This document shows, piece after piece, positions 52,805 to 61,786 of a stretch of 64,000 nucleotides of DNA. Source of the stretch: Rhodovastum sp963714255. GTDB taxonomy: Bacteria > Pseudomonadota > Alphaproteobacteria > Acetobacterales > Acetobacteraceae. The notes under the pieces are model-generated. The model was not told where the DNA came from, ran no database searches, and saw nothing but the letters and a program-made list of their open reading frames with translations. The position numbers were made by a program, and so were the translations under genes. How positions within the stretch are numbered: the first letter of the stretch is position 1; each line of letters opens with the position of its first letter. The stretch spans positions 48,202 through 112,201 of the forward strand of contig CAVQNU010000019.1 in NCBI GenBank assembly GCA_963714255.1, read 5' to 3'.

Positions 52805-53237
52805 GGGGACCTTGGCCGGGGGACGGCCGGAGCGCTTGGCACGCCAGGTCTGGCGCCGTGTCGTCCCAAAATAAGACGCAAAGCCTCTTGCAGGTCCTGC
52901 CGGGGCCGAGGAATGCGTCGCGACAGTCGCGCCCACTATCCGTCTCGGTACCGCTGCTGACGTGGCGAGCGCTCACTTGGCTGCGGATTTCGCGATCCGA
53001 GCAGTTTTGTGTGCAACGTTATATCTCGAGAGTATCTGCCTGCTGAGACCTTCGGCGTGACAGGGCGGGGTTCTGCCGATCCGGCCCGGGTCTTGGACCG
53101 CAGACCGGTTGACCAAAGAACCAGGCCGGGGAGCGGTTCTCCGCCGCCCCGAGAGTGTCATGGCGGACACGAACATGGAGGAGTTCGTGGAGCACGGGAC
53201 CAAATCCATCAGGGAGCGGGAATGCACGCACGGGAAG
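52805..53237. other. No gene recognised
   Basis: Short overlapping frames only, without domain signatures. Confidence 0.45.
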
Positions 53238-53625
53238 TCATTGCGAACACGCCACCGAAGGACACCGGATAGCCGACTGTTCCGGGACGGCACGCCGTCG
53301 CACGATCACCTCGGCGACATCTTCAACGTCCGGGCTCTCTCCAGCGTAGAGCCAGCGGACCTGAGCAATCATCCGCTGGGCAAATTCCGGGTAGATCCGC
53401 CGGTCGCGGGTTTCGTTGGCGTCGGCCAACGTGGAGCGGCGAATTCGCTCCCGGAAGCCCACTGAAAAGAGCTCGGCTGCTTGCGCCGACTGACACGCTT
53501 CGATATCGTGACAACTCTGTCGGAAAGTAAACTGAGCAGACGCATCGGACGTGCTCCAGGGCAGGAAATCCATGAACTGCGCGCATATCTTCGAACTGCG
53601 CGCATATCGTCTCGCCGGTATTCAT
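53238..53625 (-). pseudogene. IS4-family transposase N-terminal remnant
   Basis: The minus strand reads TFRQSCHDIEACQSAQAAELFSVGF and then RIRRSTLADANETRDRRIYPEFAQ, which matches the N-terminal DUF4372-type domain of IS4 transposases (RESLRDIEACL, SRSTLADANESRDWRIY). The upstream part lies in a different frame, and the catalytic domain is absent. Truncated and dead. Confidence 0.65.
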
Positions 53626-53768
53626 GGCCAGGCCCTCCGCCCCTCCAGATCGTCAGGGAGAGCTACCGCCACTGCGAATAGGCCGCGGCAACGAACGGCC
53701 GAAAACGTTGTGAGTCAGTGGGTTCCATCAGACTTCGGCTCAGCGAACCCGACACCAGTGAAAAACTG

Positions 53769-53869
53769 CCTTAAATAGCGGGATCCAGGGGCCTATCGGC
53801 CGTCAAACCGAAGGCGCGCTGCGCGTGACGGCGGGTCCAGGGCAGAGCCCTGGCCTTGCTTGCTTCGCC
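53769..53869 (+). repeat. Dispersed palindromic repeat, copy I (with insertion)
   Basis: CTTAAATAGCGGGATCC opens it and CCAGGGCAGAGCCCTGG with a CCTTGCTTGCTTC tail closes it. The middle stem is interrupted by about 29 extra bases, seen in no other copy. Confidence 0.82.
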
Positions 53870-53950
53870 TGATCGCGGAACTTGACGCCGTACCGGACTT
53901 CGTTACGCTCAGCCACCGCCGGCAAGGGCAGCAACCAGGAGTATCGTCGG

Positions 53951-54424
53951 ATGACGCGTTTCCAGCCCGGGCGTCTGGCCCTGTTGATCGCTCCAATCCT
54001 CGCCATTGCGGGATGCGCGTCATTTTCCGGGCTTGCGACCAAGCATCTCGGCGACCGGCTGCAGACGCAACTGAAGCAGGACATTGCCGCCGGCCGGGTA
54101 ACTCTGGACCGACTGCCTGACGGCGCTCGCGTCACGCTCAACGAACAATCGCTTTATCCGTCCGGCGGGACCGAACTCGACGACAAAGGGCGCAGCGTTC
54201 TCACCAATGTGATCGAAGCGCTGCTGGAGCCGCGCATCCTGCGCATCGAAGTGGCGGACGTCCCCCCGGCGCCCGAAAGCGTGCAAGCCGCGCGGGTCAA
54301 GGCGGTGACGCAATACTTCAAGGACGCCAATCTCAATTCGACGCTGCAGCCCGCAGCGCCACCGGAGACAGCCGGTGCCGCTTCGCAGGGACTGACGATC
54401 ACGGTCAGAATTAACGCAAGCTGA
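53951..54424 (+). CDS. Lipoprotein with OmpA-like C-terminal region
   Basis: 157 residues. The lipobox is LIAPILAIAGCAS with the cysteine at residue 22. Later, LYPSGGTELDDKGRSVLTNVIEALLEPRILRIEVA follows an OmpA-like pattern (SGxxxL...GxxxL..IaxxL), though the usual peptidoglycan-binding Asp/Arg are not evident. Membrane-anchored periplasmic protein; function unknown. Starts at the ATG followed by TRFQPGRLA. Confidence 0.75.
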   Translation: MTRFQPGRLALLIAPILAIAGCASFSGLATKHLGDRLQTQLKQDIAAGRVTLDRLPDGARVTLNEQSLYPSGGTELDDKGRSVLTNVIEALLEPRILRIEVADVPPAPESVQAARVKAVTQYFKDANLNSTLQPAAPPETAGAASQGLTITVRINAS

Positions 54425-54429
54425 CGGCG

Positions 54430-55368
54430 TCACCCGGTCAATTTGCGCGCATGGCTGTAGATCGCCGCCACCGCGCAACTGGCCAGCCTGGTGCGCAAAT
54501 TATCGGCCCGGCTGGTCAGGATGATCGGCACCCGCGCCCCCAGCACCACCCCCGCCGCATCGGCATTGGCCAGGAACATCAGCTCCTTGTACAGCATGTT
54601 GCCGGCCTCCAGGTCCGGCACCAGCAGGATGTCGGCATCCCCCGCCACCGGTGAGACGATGCCCTTGGCGGCGGCCGCCTCGCGGCTGATGGCGTTGTCG
54701 AACCCCAGCGGCCCGTCGAGGATGCCGCCGGTGATCTGGCCGCGCTCGGCCATTTTGCACAGCGCCGCGGCGTCAAGCGTGGAGGGGATGCGCGACGTGA
54801 CGGTCTCCACCGCCGACAGGATCGCAACCTTCGGGCTGGCGATGCCGAGCGCATGGGCGAGCTCGATCGCGTTGGCGACGATGTCAACCTTGTCTTCCAG
54901 CGTGGGCAGGATGTTCACCGCGGCGTCGGTGATGAACAGCGGCTTGTGGTAGGTGGGCACGTCCATCACCAGCACATGGCTGATCCGGCGCTCGGTGCGG
55001 ATGCCGCCATCCGCGTGCACCACCGCCGCCATGAGTTCGTCGGTGTGCAGGCTGCCCTTCATCAGGGCCGCCACCTCGCCCGCGCGCACCATGCCGACGG
55101 CGCGCTCGGCGGCGGCGTGGCTGTGCGGCACGTCCACCAGCGGCAGGCCGGCGATCGAAATGCCGTGCTCGGCGGCGACGCGGGCGATCTTCGCGGCCGG
55201 ACCGACCAGGATGGGCGCGATGATGCCCGCCTCGGCCGCCTCGACGGCGGCGGTGAGCGAGGTATTGTCGCACGGATGCACCACCGCGGTCGGCACCGGC
55301 GGCAGGCCGCGGCAATGGGCGATCAGTGCCTCGTATTTGTGGTGCTGGCGGGGTTGCGCTTCATCCAT
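54430..55368 (-). CDS. Phosphate acetyl/butyryltransferase-family protein
   Basis: 312 residues. TAVVHPCDNTSLTAAVEAAEAGIIAPILVGP, ALMKGSLHTDELMAAVV, RRISHVLVMDVPTYHKPLFITDAAVNI, GGILDGPLGFDNAISREAAAAKGI and ADILLVPDLEAGNMLYKEL are the Pta/Ptb fold. It would exchange CoA of a short acyl-CoA for phosphate; acetyl versus butyryl preference cannot be told. No acetate/butyrate kinase is adjacent. A palindromic repeat lies between it and the aminotransferase gene upstream. Confidence 0.88.
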   Translation of the reverse strand: MDEAQPRQHHKYEALIAHCRGLPPVPTAVVHPCDNTSLTAAVEAAEAGIIAPILVGPAAKIARVAAEHGISIAGLPLVDVPHSHAAAERAVGMVRAGEVAALMKGSLHTDELMAAVVHADGGIRTERRISHVLVMDVPTYHKPLFITDAAVNILPTLEDKVDIVANAIELAHALGIASPKVAILSAVETVTSRIPSTLDAAALCKMAERGQITGGILDGPLGFDNAISREAAAAKGIVSPVAGDADILLVPDLEAGNMLYKELMFLANADAAGVVLGARVPIILTSRADNLRTRLASCAVAAIYSHARKLTG

Positions 55369-55420
55369 CGCAAGCGATCCTGTCCCACTGGTCGCCGGCT
55401 TGTAGCCGCGGCTGGGGGGA

Positions 55421-55462
55421 AAGGAAACAAGGCCAGGGTTCTGCCCTGGCCCCGGTAGTTTA
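55421..55462. repeat. Dispersed palindromic repeat, copy J (short)
   Basis: AAGGAAACAAGGCCAGGG and GTTCTGCCCTGGCC form the terminal stem of the family. It follows the aminotransferase stop directly. Confidence 0.75.
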
Positions 55463-55467
55463 CGTCA

Positions 55468-56745
55468 TCACGCCGCCAGGGCTTTCTCCAGCCGGCCCAG
55501 CCCCTCCTGCAGCACCGCGTCCTGAACGGTCAGCGGCACCAGGATGCGGATGGCATTGCCCAGATTGCCGCAGGACAGGAGGATCAGCCCTTCCTCCAGC
55601 GCCCGCGCGGTGACGCGCTTCGCCGCCGCCGCGTCGGGTGCGGTGCCGCCGCGCTCGGTGAACAGATCGAAGCCGACCATGGCGCCGGGGCCGCGCACAT
55701 CGCCGATCGGCAGCAGGTCCGGCCGCGCCGTCCATTGCTGCAGCCGCTGCTTGATCGCCGTGCCGATGGCGGTGGCGCGCTCGAGCAGCTTTTCCTCGGC
55801 GATGACATCGAGCACCGCGAGCGCCGCGGCGCACGCCACGGGATTGCCGCCATAGGTGCCGCCGAGCGCACCCGGCTCGGCCACATCCATCAGTGCCGCG
55901 CGGCCGATCACGCCGGAAATCGGGAATCCGCCGCCCAGGGACTTGGCGATGGTCACCAGGTCGGGCTCGACGCCCGAATGCTCGATGGCGAACATGCGGC
56001 CGGAGCGGGCAAACCCAGTCTGCACCTCATCGACGGTCAGCACGATGCCGTGGCGGTCGCACAGCGCGCGCAACGCCTGCAGCAGTTCGGGCGGGGCGGG
56101 GTAGAAGCCGCCTTCGCCCTGCACCGGCTCGATGATGATGGTGGCGACACGGGCCGGCTCGATATCGGCGCGGAACAGGAACTCCAGCGCGCGCAGGCTG
56201 TCCTGCACGCTTACGCCCTGTTGCGCGATGGGGAAGGGCAGATGATAGACCTCGGCCGCCAGCGGGCCGAAGCCGTGCTTGTAGGGCGCCACCTTGCCGG
56301 TCAGCGCCGAGGTCAGCAGGGTGCGGCCGTGAAACGCACCGGCAAATGCAATCACCCCCGGCCGGCCGGTGGCGGCACGGGCGATCTTCACCGCGTTCTC
56401 GACCGCTTCGGCGCCGGTGGTGAAAAGCACGGTTTTTGCGGCGCCGCGGAAGGGCGCCAGCGCGTTCAGCCGCTCGGCGAGCGCGACATAGGGCTCGTAG
56501 GCGGCGACCTGAAACGCGGTGTGGGTGAAGTTCTCCAGCTGTGCGGCCACCGCCGCCATTACCCTGGGATGGCGATGGCCGGTGTTGAGCACCGCGATGC
56601 CGCCGGCGAAGTCGATGAAACGGCGACCCTCGACATCCCACAACTCGGCGTTCTCGGCGCGGGCGGCGTAGAGAGGCGTGGCATGCGCCACGCCCCGGGG
56701 CACCGCGGCGTTGCGGCGGCTGAGCAGCTCGGCATTGGTGGACAT
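55468..56745 (-). CDS. gabT: 4-aminobutyrate-type class III aminotransferase
   Basis: 425 residues. PLYAARAENAELWDVEGRRFIDFAGGIAVLNTGHRHPRV, LFTTGAEAVENAVKIARAATGRPGVIAF, IIIEPVQGEGGF, VLTVDEVQTGFARSGRMFA and TIAKSLGGGFPISGVIG (PLP lysine) are GabT motifs, as is LGGTYGGNPVACAAAL. It would move the amino group of GABA to 2-oxoglutarate. The ATG at 56745 has an AGGAG site. Divergent from the polyamine-type ABC importer, which fits a shared role in polyamine/GABA use. Confidence 0.9.
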   Translation of the reverse strand: MSTNAELLSRRNAAVPRGVAHATPLYAARAENAELWDVEGRRFIDFAGGIAVLNTGHRHPRVMAAVAAQLENFTHTAFQVAAYEPYVALAERLNALAPFRGAAKTVLFTTGAEAVENAVKIARAATGRPGVIAFAGAFHGRTLLTSALTGKVAPYKHGFGPLAAEVYHLPFPIAQQGVSVQDSLRALEFLFRADIEPARVATIIIEPVQGEGGFYPAPPELLQALRALCDRHGIVLTVDEVQTGFARSGRMFAIEHSGVEPDLVTIAKSLGGGFPISGVIGRAALMDVAEPGALGGTYGGNPVACAAALAVLDVIAEEKLLERATAIGTAIKQRLQQWTARPDLLPIGDVRGPGAMVGFDLFTERGGTAPDAAAAKRVTARALEEGLILLSCGNLGNAIRILVPLTVQDAVLQEGLGRLEKALAA

Positions 56746-56876
56746 GATCGCTCCTGGCATGGGGCAGCCCGGCGATCGGGCGGCGGGGCGATTGAGCACC
56801 AGACGGTGGCTTGGCCGAAGTGCATATTCCGATATCTGTGGGGCGTTGCATGCACCGGGGCGGCGGGAAGAAAGTA

Positions 56877-57053
56877 AGGAAGGCCAGGGCTCTGCCCCGG
56901 ACCCGCCAAGGGGCAGTGGCCCCTTGGAACCCATTACTTTTAGACAGTTGTCTAGAGAGGGGGGTGAGGGGATGATCCCGGTTCACCTCCTCACCCCCCT
57001 CTGAGACAACTGTCTTAAGTGGCGGGGTCCAGGGCAGAGCCCTGGCCTTCCTT
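56877..57053. repeat. Dispersed palindromic repeat, copy K (composite)
   Basis: A left half in inverted orientation (AAGGAAGGCCAGGGCTCTGC, CCAAGGGGCAGTGGCCCC) and a right half in direct orientation (CTTAAGTGGCGGGGTCC, CCAGGGCAGAGCCCTGG) flank an unrelated 74-base inverted repeat at 56942-57015. It occupies most of the gabT/ABC divergent region. Confidence 0.88.
56942..57015. repeat. Long perfect-type hairpin nested in repeat K
   Basis: The arms AGACAGTTGTCT...GAGGGGGGTGAGG (28 bases) and CCTCACCCCCCTC...AGACAACTGTCT (27 bases) pair almost perfectly around a 19-base loop. It looks like an element inserted into the older palindromic repeat. Confidence 0.85.
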
Positions 57054-57390
57054 GACCTTCTTCCCACCGCCTGGTGCACGCCATGCACCAAAACTGGTGC
57101 AGAATGCGTCTTGCCGGGACGGCCCGTTTTCTGGTCACCTCGGCGCCGGTTTCAAACCTGCCACGCGGTCTCAGTCAATTGACACGTCCTGGACAGCTCG
57201 TTTTGGTGCTATGCGTGGGCGGGACTGGCTAGAAATGCCATTTATTTGGGCATTTTTCGGGTTTGCCAAGAAATTGTCTTGGGACGATCCTGCCACAATT
57301 CCGCAAGGCATTGGCCACCCGCGCGGCCGGCGCCGAACCGCGGCGCCCTGGTCTTTCCCCGTAGCGATCCGGCCCGAAAGGAACGCCCGC

Positions 57391-57453
57391 ATGAATGTGT
57401 TGCCTTGCTTCGTGGCCGGTTCGAACCGGCTGCCGTGCGGTCCGTGCCGATGA
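57391..57453 (+). CDS. Possible 20-codon leader peptide of the ABC operon
   Basis: MNVLPCFVAGSNRLPCGPCR with an AAAGGA site upstream; its TGA overlaps the ATG of the ATPase gene (ATGA). Two CGPC/LPC-like cysteine groups are notable. It could only serve translational coupling. Confidence 0.35.
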   Translation: MNVLPCFVAGSNRLPCGPCR

Positions 57454-58547
57454 CCACCGCGTCCAACGCGCCTCTCGTGCGCTTCGAGGATGTCGACAAG
57501 ACCTATGACGGCGAGCAGTTGGTGGTGAAAAGCCTCAACCTCGACATCAGCCACGGCGAGTTCCTCACCCTGCTCGGGCCGTCCGGATCGGGCAAGACCA
57601 CGTCGCTGATGATGCTGGCCGGGTTCGAGACGCCGACCGCGGGCGAAATCTATGTCGATGGCAAGCCGATCAAGAACGTGCCGCCGCACCAGCGCAACAT
57701 CGGCATGGTGTTCCAGAACTACGCCCTGTTCCCGCACATGACGGTGGCCGAGAACGTCGCCTTTCCTTTGCGCGTGCGCAATGTCGGCCGGGCCGAGACC
57801 GCCGAGCGGGTCGCCGGCGCGATGGCGATGATCAAGCTGGAGGCGCTGGCGCAGCGCCGGCCCAGCCAGCTTTCCGGCGGGCAGCAGCAGCGCGTGGCGC
57901 TCGCCCGCGCGCTGGTGTTCAATCCGAAGCTGGTGCTGATGGACGAGCCGCTCGGCGCGTTGGACAAGCGGCTGCGCGAGCATATGCAGGTCGAGATCAA
58001 ACGCCTGCACCAGAGCACCGGCGTGACCGTGGTGTATGTCACGCACGACCAGAGCGAGGCGCTGACCATGTCGGACCGGATCGCCGTGTTCAATGACGGC
58101 GCGATCCAGCAGGTCGCCGCCCCGAATGTCTTGTATGAGCAGCCGCAGAACAGCTTCGTCGCCAACTTCATCGGCGACAGCAACACGCTTCCCGGCCAGG
58201 TCGAGCAGCGCAACGGACAGCATTGCAGCGTGCGGCTTGCCGGCGGCGAGTTGGTGCAGGCGCTTTCGGTCAACCCGCGGGCGAATGGCGCCACGTCACT
58301 GTCCATCCGGCCTGAGCGGGTGCGGCTGCTGGCGCTGCACGAAGACAAGGACTGCGAGAACCGCCTGTCCGGCCGGCTGACCGAATTGATCTATTTGGGC
58401 GATCACGCGCTCGCGTTGCTCGACGTTGCCGGCACCGTCGACTTCATGGTCCGCCTGCCCGCCGGGCGGCAGGCCGGGCTTGCCTGCGGGCAGGACCTGG
58501 CGGTTGCTTTCGCCGCCGATGACTGCCGCGCCCTCGATCCGGTCTGA
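57450..58547 (+). CDS. potA: Polyamine-type ABC transporter ATPase
   Basis: 365 residues. Walker A is LLGPSGSGKTTSLMMLAG, the signature LSGGQQQRVALARAL, Walker B LVLMDEPLGALDKRLR, and the C-terminal TOBE region (residues 280-365) is normal for PotA/FbpC-like ATPases. It energises the two permeases below. First full gene of an operon ATPase, binding protein, permease, permease, LysR. The name is by family; spermidine, putrescine or an opine could be the substrate. Confidence 0.88.
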   Translation: MTTASNAPLVRFEDVDKTYDGEQLVVKSLNLDISHGEFLTLLGPSGSGKTTSLMMLAGFETPTAGEIYVDGKPIKNVPPHQRNIGMVFQNYALFPHMTVAENVAFPLRVRNVGRAETAERVAGAMAMIKLEALAQRRPSQLSGGQQQRVALARALVFNPKLVLMDEPLGALDKRLREHMQVEIKRLHQSTGVTVVYVTHDQSEALTMSDRIAVFNDGAIQQVAAPNVLYEQPQNSFVANFIGDSNTLPGQVEQRNGQHCSVRLAGGELVQALSVNPRANGATSLSIRPERVRLLALHEDKDCENRLSGRLTELIYLGDHALALLDVAGTVDFMVRLPAGRQAGLACGQDLAVAFAADDCRALDPV

Positions 58548-58595
58548 CTGCCGCCTTCCGCCGCCTCGCCATCTCGGTAACAATGAGAGGAAGCC

Positions 58596-59645
58596 ATGTT
58601 TAGTCCCTGTCGTCCGTTCGGACTTGCCGCCGTGCTTGCCGCCGGCCTGCTGTATGGGGGCAGCGCCGCGGCGCGCGACCTCACGGTCGTTTCCTGGGGC
58701 GGCGCCTATCAGGACGCCCAGAAGAAGGTCTATTTCGAGCCGTTCACGGCGGCGACGAAAATCCCGCTGACCGATGAATCCTGGGACGGCGGCATCGGCG
58801 TGCTGCGCGCCAAGGTCGAGGCCGGCAACGCGCCCTGGGATGTGGTGCAGGTCGAAAGCGAGGAACTCGCCCTCGGCTGCGAGGAAGGGCTGTTCCAGAA
58901 GCTCGACTACAACCGCATCGGCGGCAAGGCGTCGTATCTGCCGGCGGCGGTCAGCCCCTGCGGCGTCGGCGCCATCGTGTATGATTTCGTCCTCGGCTAC
59001 GACCGCGACAAGCTGCATGTGGCGCCGAAGGGCTGGGCCGATTTCTTCGACACCAAGAAATATCCGGGCAAGCGCGCGCTGCGCCAGGGGCCGAAGACCA
59101 CGCTGGAAATCGCCCTGATCGGCGACGGGGTGGCACCGGCCGATGTGTATAAGGTGCTCGGCACCGAGGCCGGCGTTGCCCGCGCCTTCCGCAAGCTCGA
59201 CACCATCAAGCCGGACCTGATCTGGTGGAAAGCCGGCGCGCAGCCGCCGCAGTTGCTGGCCTCGGGCGAGGTGGCGATGACCTCGGTCTATAACGGCCGC
59301 ATCGATGCCGCAAACCGCAACGAGCACAAGAATTTCGGCATGGTCTGGAATGGTGCGCTGTACACCATCGACAGCTGGGTGATCCTGAAGGGCTCGCCGA
59401 ATACCGACGCCGCCTACAAGTTCCTGGCTTTCGCAGGAGCTGCCGAGAACCAGGCCAAGCTGCCCCAGTACATCGCCTATGGCGTGCCCAACAAGAAGGC
59501 CAACGCGCTGATCGCGCCGGAATTCCTCGCGGCCCTGCCGACCAACCCGGTGAACCTGCGCGCGGCCACCGAAATCAGCGACACGTTCTGGCTGGAGAAC
59601 CTCGACCGCCTGACCGAGCGGTTCAACACCTGGGCGGCGAAGTAA
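58596..59645 (+). CDS. Extracellular solute-binding protein (PotD-like)
   Basis: 349 residues. Signal peptide FGLAAVLAAGLLYGGSAAA, then the mature start RDLTVVSWGGAYQDAQKKVYFEPF, typical of type-2 polyamine/putrescine-like binding proteins. WDGGIGVLRAKVEAGNAPWDVVQVE, YPGKRALRQGPKTTLEIALI and VAMTSVYNGRIDAANR are family stretches. An AGAGGAAG site precedes the ATG. It delivers the substrate to the permeases. Confidence 0.9.
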   Translation: MFSPCRPFGLAAVLAAGLLYGGSAAARDLTVVSWGGAYQDAQKKVYFEPFTAATKIPLTDESWDGGIGVLRAKVEAGNAPWDVVQVESEELALGCEEGLFQKLDYNRIGGKASYLPAAVSPCGVGAIVYDFVLGYDRDKLHVAPKGWADFFDTKKYPGKRALRQGPKTTLEIALIGDGVAPADVYKVLGTEAGVARAFRKLDTIKPDLIWWKAGAQPPQLLASGEVAMTSVYNGRIDAANRNEHKNFGMVWNGALYTIDSWVILKGSPNTDAAYKFLAFAGAAENQAKLPQYIAYGVPNKKANALIAPEFLAALPTNPVNLRAATEISDTFWLENLDRLTERFNTWAAK

Positions 59646-59711
59646 CCCGCCGCCCGCCGCGGCCGGGGAAGTCTCCCCGGCCGCCTGAACTTTTCAGGTC
59701 AGGATCGCGCC

Positions 59712-60950
59712 GTGTCCGACACCGCTCTTCCCTCGCTCAAGTTGCGCCTGCGGCGGGTCGAACGCGCCCGGCAGCTTCGCCATGCCGTGCTGATCCTGCC
59801 GCTGCTGCTGTTCCTCGGCTTCACCTTCCTGGTGCCGATCGGCACCATGCTGTGGCACAGCGTCGATGATCCCGATGTGGCGCGCGTGCTGCCGCGCACC
59901 GTCGCCGCGCTGCAAGGCTGGAACGGAAACGCGCTGCCGGGCGAGGCCGCGTTCGCCGCACTCGCCGCCGACCTCGCCCAGGCCACCGACGACCAGACCA
60001 CCCCGGTTGCCGCCAAGCGGCTGAACTACGATGTGAACGGATTCCGCTCCTTGCTGATGGGCACCGCCCGCCGGCTGGAGGCCGCGCCCCCCGCCGAGGG
60101 CGAGGCGCAGGCGGCGCTGCTGGCCATCGACCCGCGCTGGGGCGAGCTGGAAAGCTGGGGCGCGATCCATCGCGCGTCCGGGCCGCTCACCGATTTCTAT
60201 TTGCTGGCAGCCCTCGACCTGCACCGCACCGCCAACGGCCACATCGCTGCCACCCCGGCCGAGCAGGCGGTGTATGTGAATGTGCTGCTGCGGACGCTGA
60301 AGATCGGCTTCGTCGTCACCGCGTTCTGCCTGCTGCTCGGATTTCCCACCGCCTATCTGCTGGCGAGCCTGCCGCCACGGCTGGCGAACCTGTTCATGAT
60401 TTTCGTTCTTTTGCCGTTCTGGACCGCCCTGCTCGTGCGCATCTGCGCCTGGATCGTGCTGCTGCAAGGCACCGGGCTGGTAAACGGGCTGCTGCTGTGG
60501 TCCGGCCTGATCGACGCGCCCGTGCGGCTGATCTTCAACCGCACCGGGGTTTATATCGCGATGACGCACGTGCTGCTGCCGTTCATGATCCTGCCGCTGT
60601 ACAGCAGCATGAAGGCGATCTCGCCGGCCTATATGCGGGCCGCCGCCTCGCTCGGGGCGCCGCCCTGGCGGGCCTTCCTGCAGGTCTATCTGCCGCAGAC
60701 CCTGCCCGGCATCGGCGCCGGCTCGCTGCTCGTGTTCATCCTGTGCATCGGCTATTACATCACGCCGACGCTGGTGGGCGGCGGCGGCGATCAGATGATC
60801 AGCTCCTTCATCGCCTTCTTCACCAACGAGACGGTGAACTGGGGCATGGCCGCCGCCCTCGGCACCGTGCTGCTGACCGTTACTTCGCTGCTGGCGATGC
60901 TGTATGCGCGGCTGGTGGCCGACCGGCAGACCACCGGGGGGCTGAAATGA
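59712..60950 (+). CDS. ABC transporter permease, PotB type with large periplasmic insertion
   Basis: 412 residues, GTG start. Helix 1 lies at about residues 25-48, and the remaining helices from about 195. Between them are about 145 hydrophilic residues (QGWNGNALPGEAAFAALAADL and on), which ordinary PotB proteins (about 280 residues) lack. The EAA loop is MRAAASLGAPPWRAFLQVYLPQTLPGI. Overlaps the next permease by ATGA. Confidence 0.88.
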   Translation: MSDTALPSLKLRLRRVERARQLRHAVLILPLLLFLGFTFLVPIGTMLWHSVDDPDVARVLPRTVAALQGWNGNALPGEAAFAALAADLAQATDDQTTPVAAKRLNYDVNGFRSLLMGTARRLEAAPPAEGEAQAALLAIDPRWGELESWGAIHRASGPLTDFYLLAALDLHRTANGHIAATPAEQAVYVNVLLRTLKIGFVVTAFCLLLGFPTAYLLASLPPRLANLFMIFVLLPFWTALLVRICAWIVLLQGTGLVNGLLLWSGLIDAPVRLIFNRTGVYIAMTHVLLPFMILPLYSSMKAISPAYMRAAASLGAPPWRAFLQVYLPQTLPGIGAGSLLVFILCIGYYITPTLVGGGGDQMISSFIAFFTNETVNWGMAAALGTVLLTVTSLLAMLYARLVADRQTTGGLK

Positions 60951-61780
60951 GGACCGCGAACCAGACCCCGCGCACTTCGGGGCAGCGCATCGGCTGGGCC
61001 TGCGTGGTAATCGTCTCGGGCCTGGTGTTTTTTTTCCTGATGGCGCCGGTGCTGGCGATCATCCCGCTCTCGTTCAGTTCCGGCAGCTACCTGATGTATC
61101 CGCTGCCGGGCTTCAGCCTGCGCTGGTATCAGGAGTTCCTGGGCTCGGCGCGCTGGATGATGGCGCTGCGCAACAGCATGATCATCGGCGTCAGCACCAC
61201 GCTGCTGGCCATGCTGCTCGGCACGCCGGCCGCCCTTGGGCTGGCGCAATGGCGCAGCCGCTGGAAACCGCTGATCCTGGCGGTGGTGCTGTCGCCCATG
61301 GTGGTGCCGGTGGTGATCACCGCCGTCGGGCTGTATTTCTTCTTCGCCCCGCTCGGCCTGACCAACAGCTTCGCCGGGCTAATCCTGGCACATACCGCGC
61401 TCGCGGTGCCGTTCGTGGTGGTCACCGTCAGCGCCACGCTGCAGGGCTTCGACCAAACACTCGTGCGCGCCGCGGCCTCGCTCGGGGCGACGCCGCTCGA
61501 CGCATTCCGCCGCGTGACCCTGCCGCTGATCCTGCCCGGCATCGCCTCGGGCGCGCTGTTCGCCTTCGCCACCTCGTTCGATGAGGTCGTGGTGGTGCTG
61601 TTCATGGCCGGGCCCGACCAGCGCACCCTGCCGCGCGAAATGTTCGCCGGCATCCGCGAGAACATCAGCCCCGCCATCACCGCCGCGGCGGCGCTGCTGA
61701 CGCTGTTCTCGGTGGCGCTGCTGGCCTCGCTGGAGGCGCTGCGCCGGCGCGGGGAGCGGCTGCGCGCGGGCGGCGCCTGA
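60947..61780 (+). CDS. ABC transporter permease, PotC type
   Basis: 277 residues with six membrane helices. The EAA loop is RAAASLGATPLDAFRRVTLPLILPGI, followed by FATSFDEVVVVLFMAGP and TLPREMFAGIRENISP, typical of PotC. It overlaps the preceding gene by four bases. Second inner-membrane subunit of the importer. Confidence 0.9.
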   Translation: MRTANQTPRTSGQRIGWACVVIVSGLVFFFLMAPVLAIIPLSFSSGSYLMYPLPGFSLRWYQEFLGSARWMMALRNSMIIGVSTTLLAMLLGTPAALGLAQWRSRWKPLILAVVLSPMVVPVVITAVGLYFFFAPLGLTNSFAGLILAHTALAVPFVVVTVSATLQGFDQTLVRAAASLGATPLDAFRRVTLPLILPGIASGALFAFATSFDEVVVVLFMAGPDQRTLPREMFAGIRENISPAITAAAALLTLFSVALLASLEALRRRGERLRAGGA

Positions 61781-61786
61781 CGCGGC

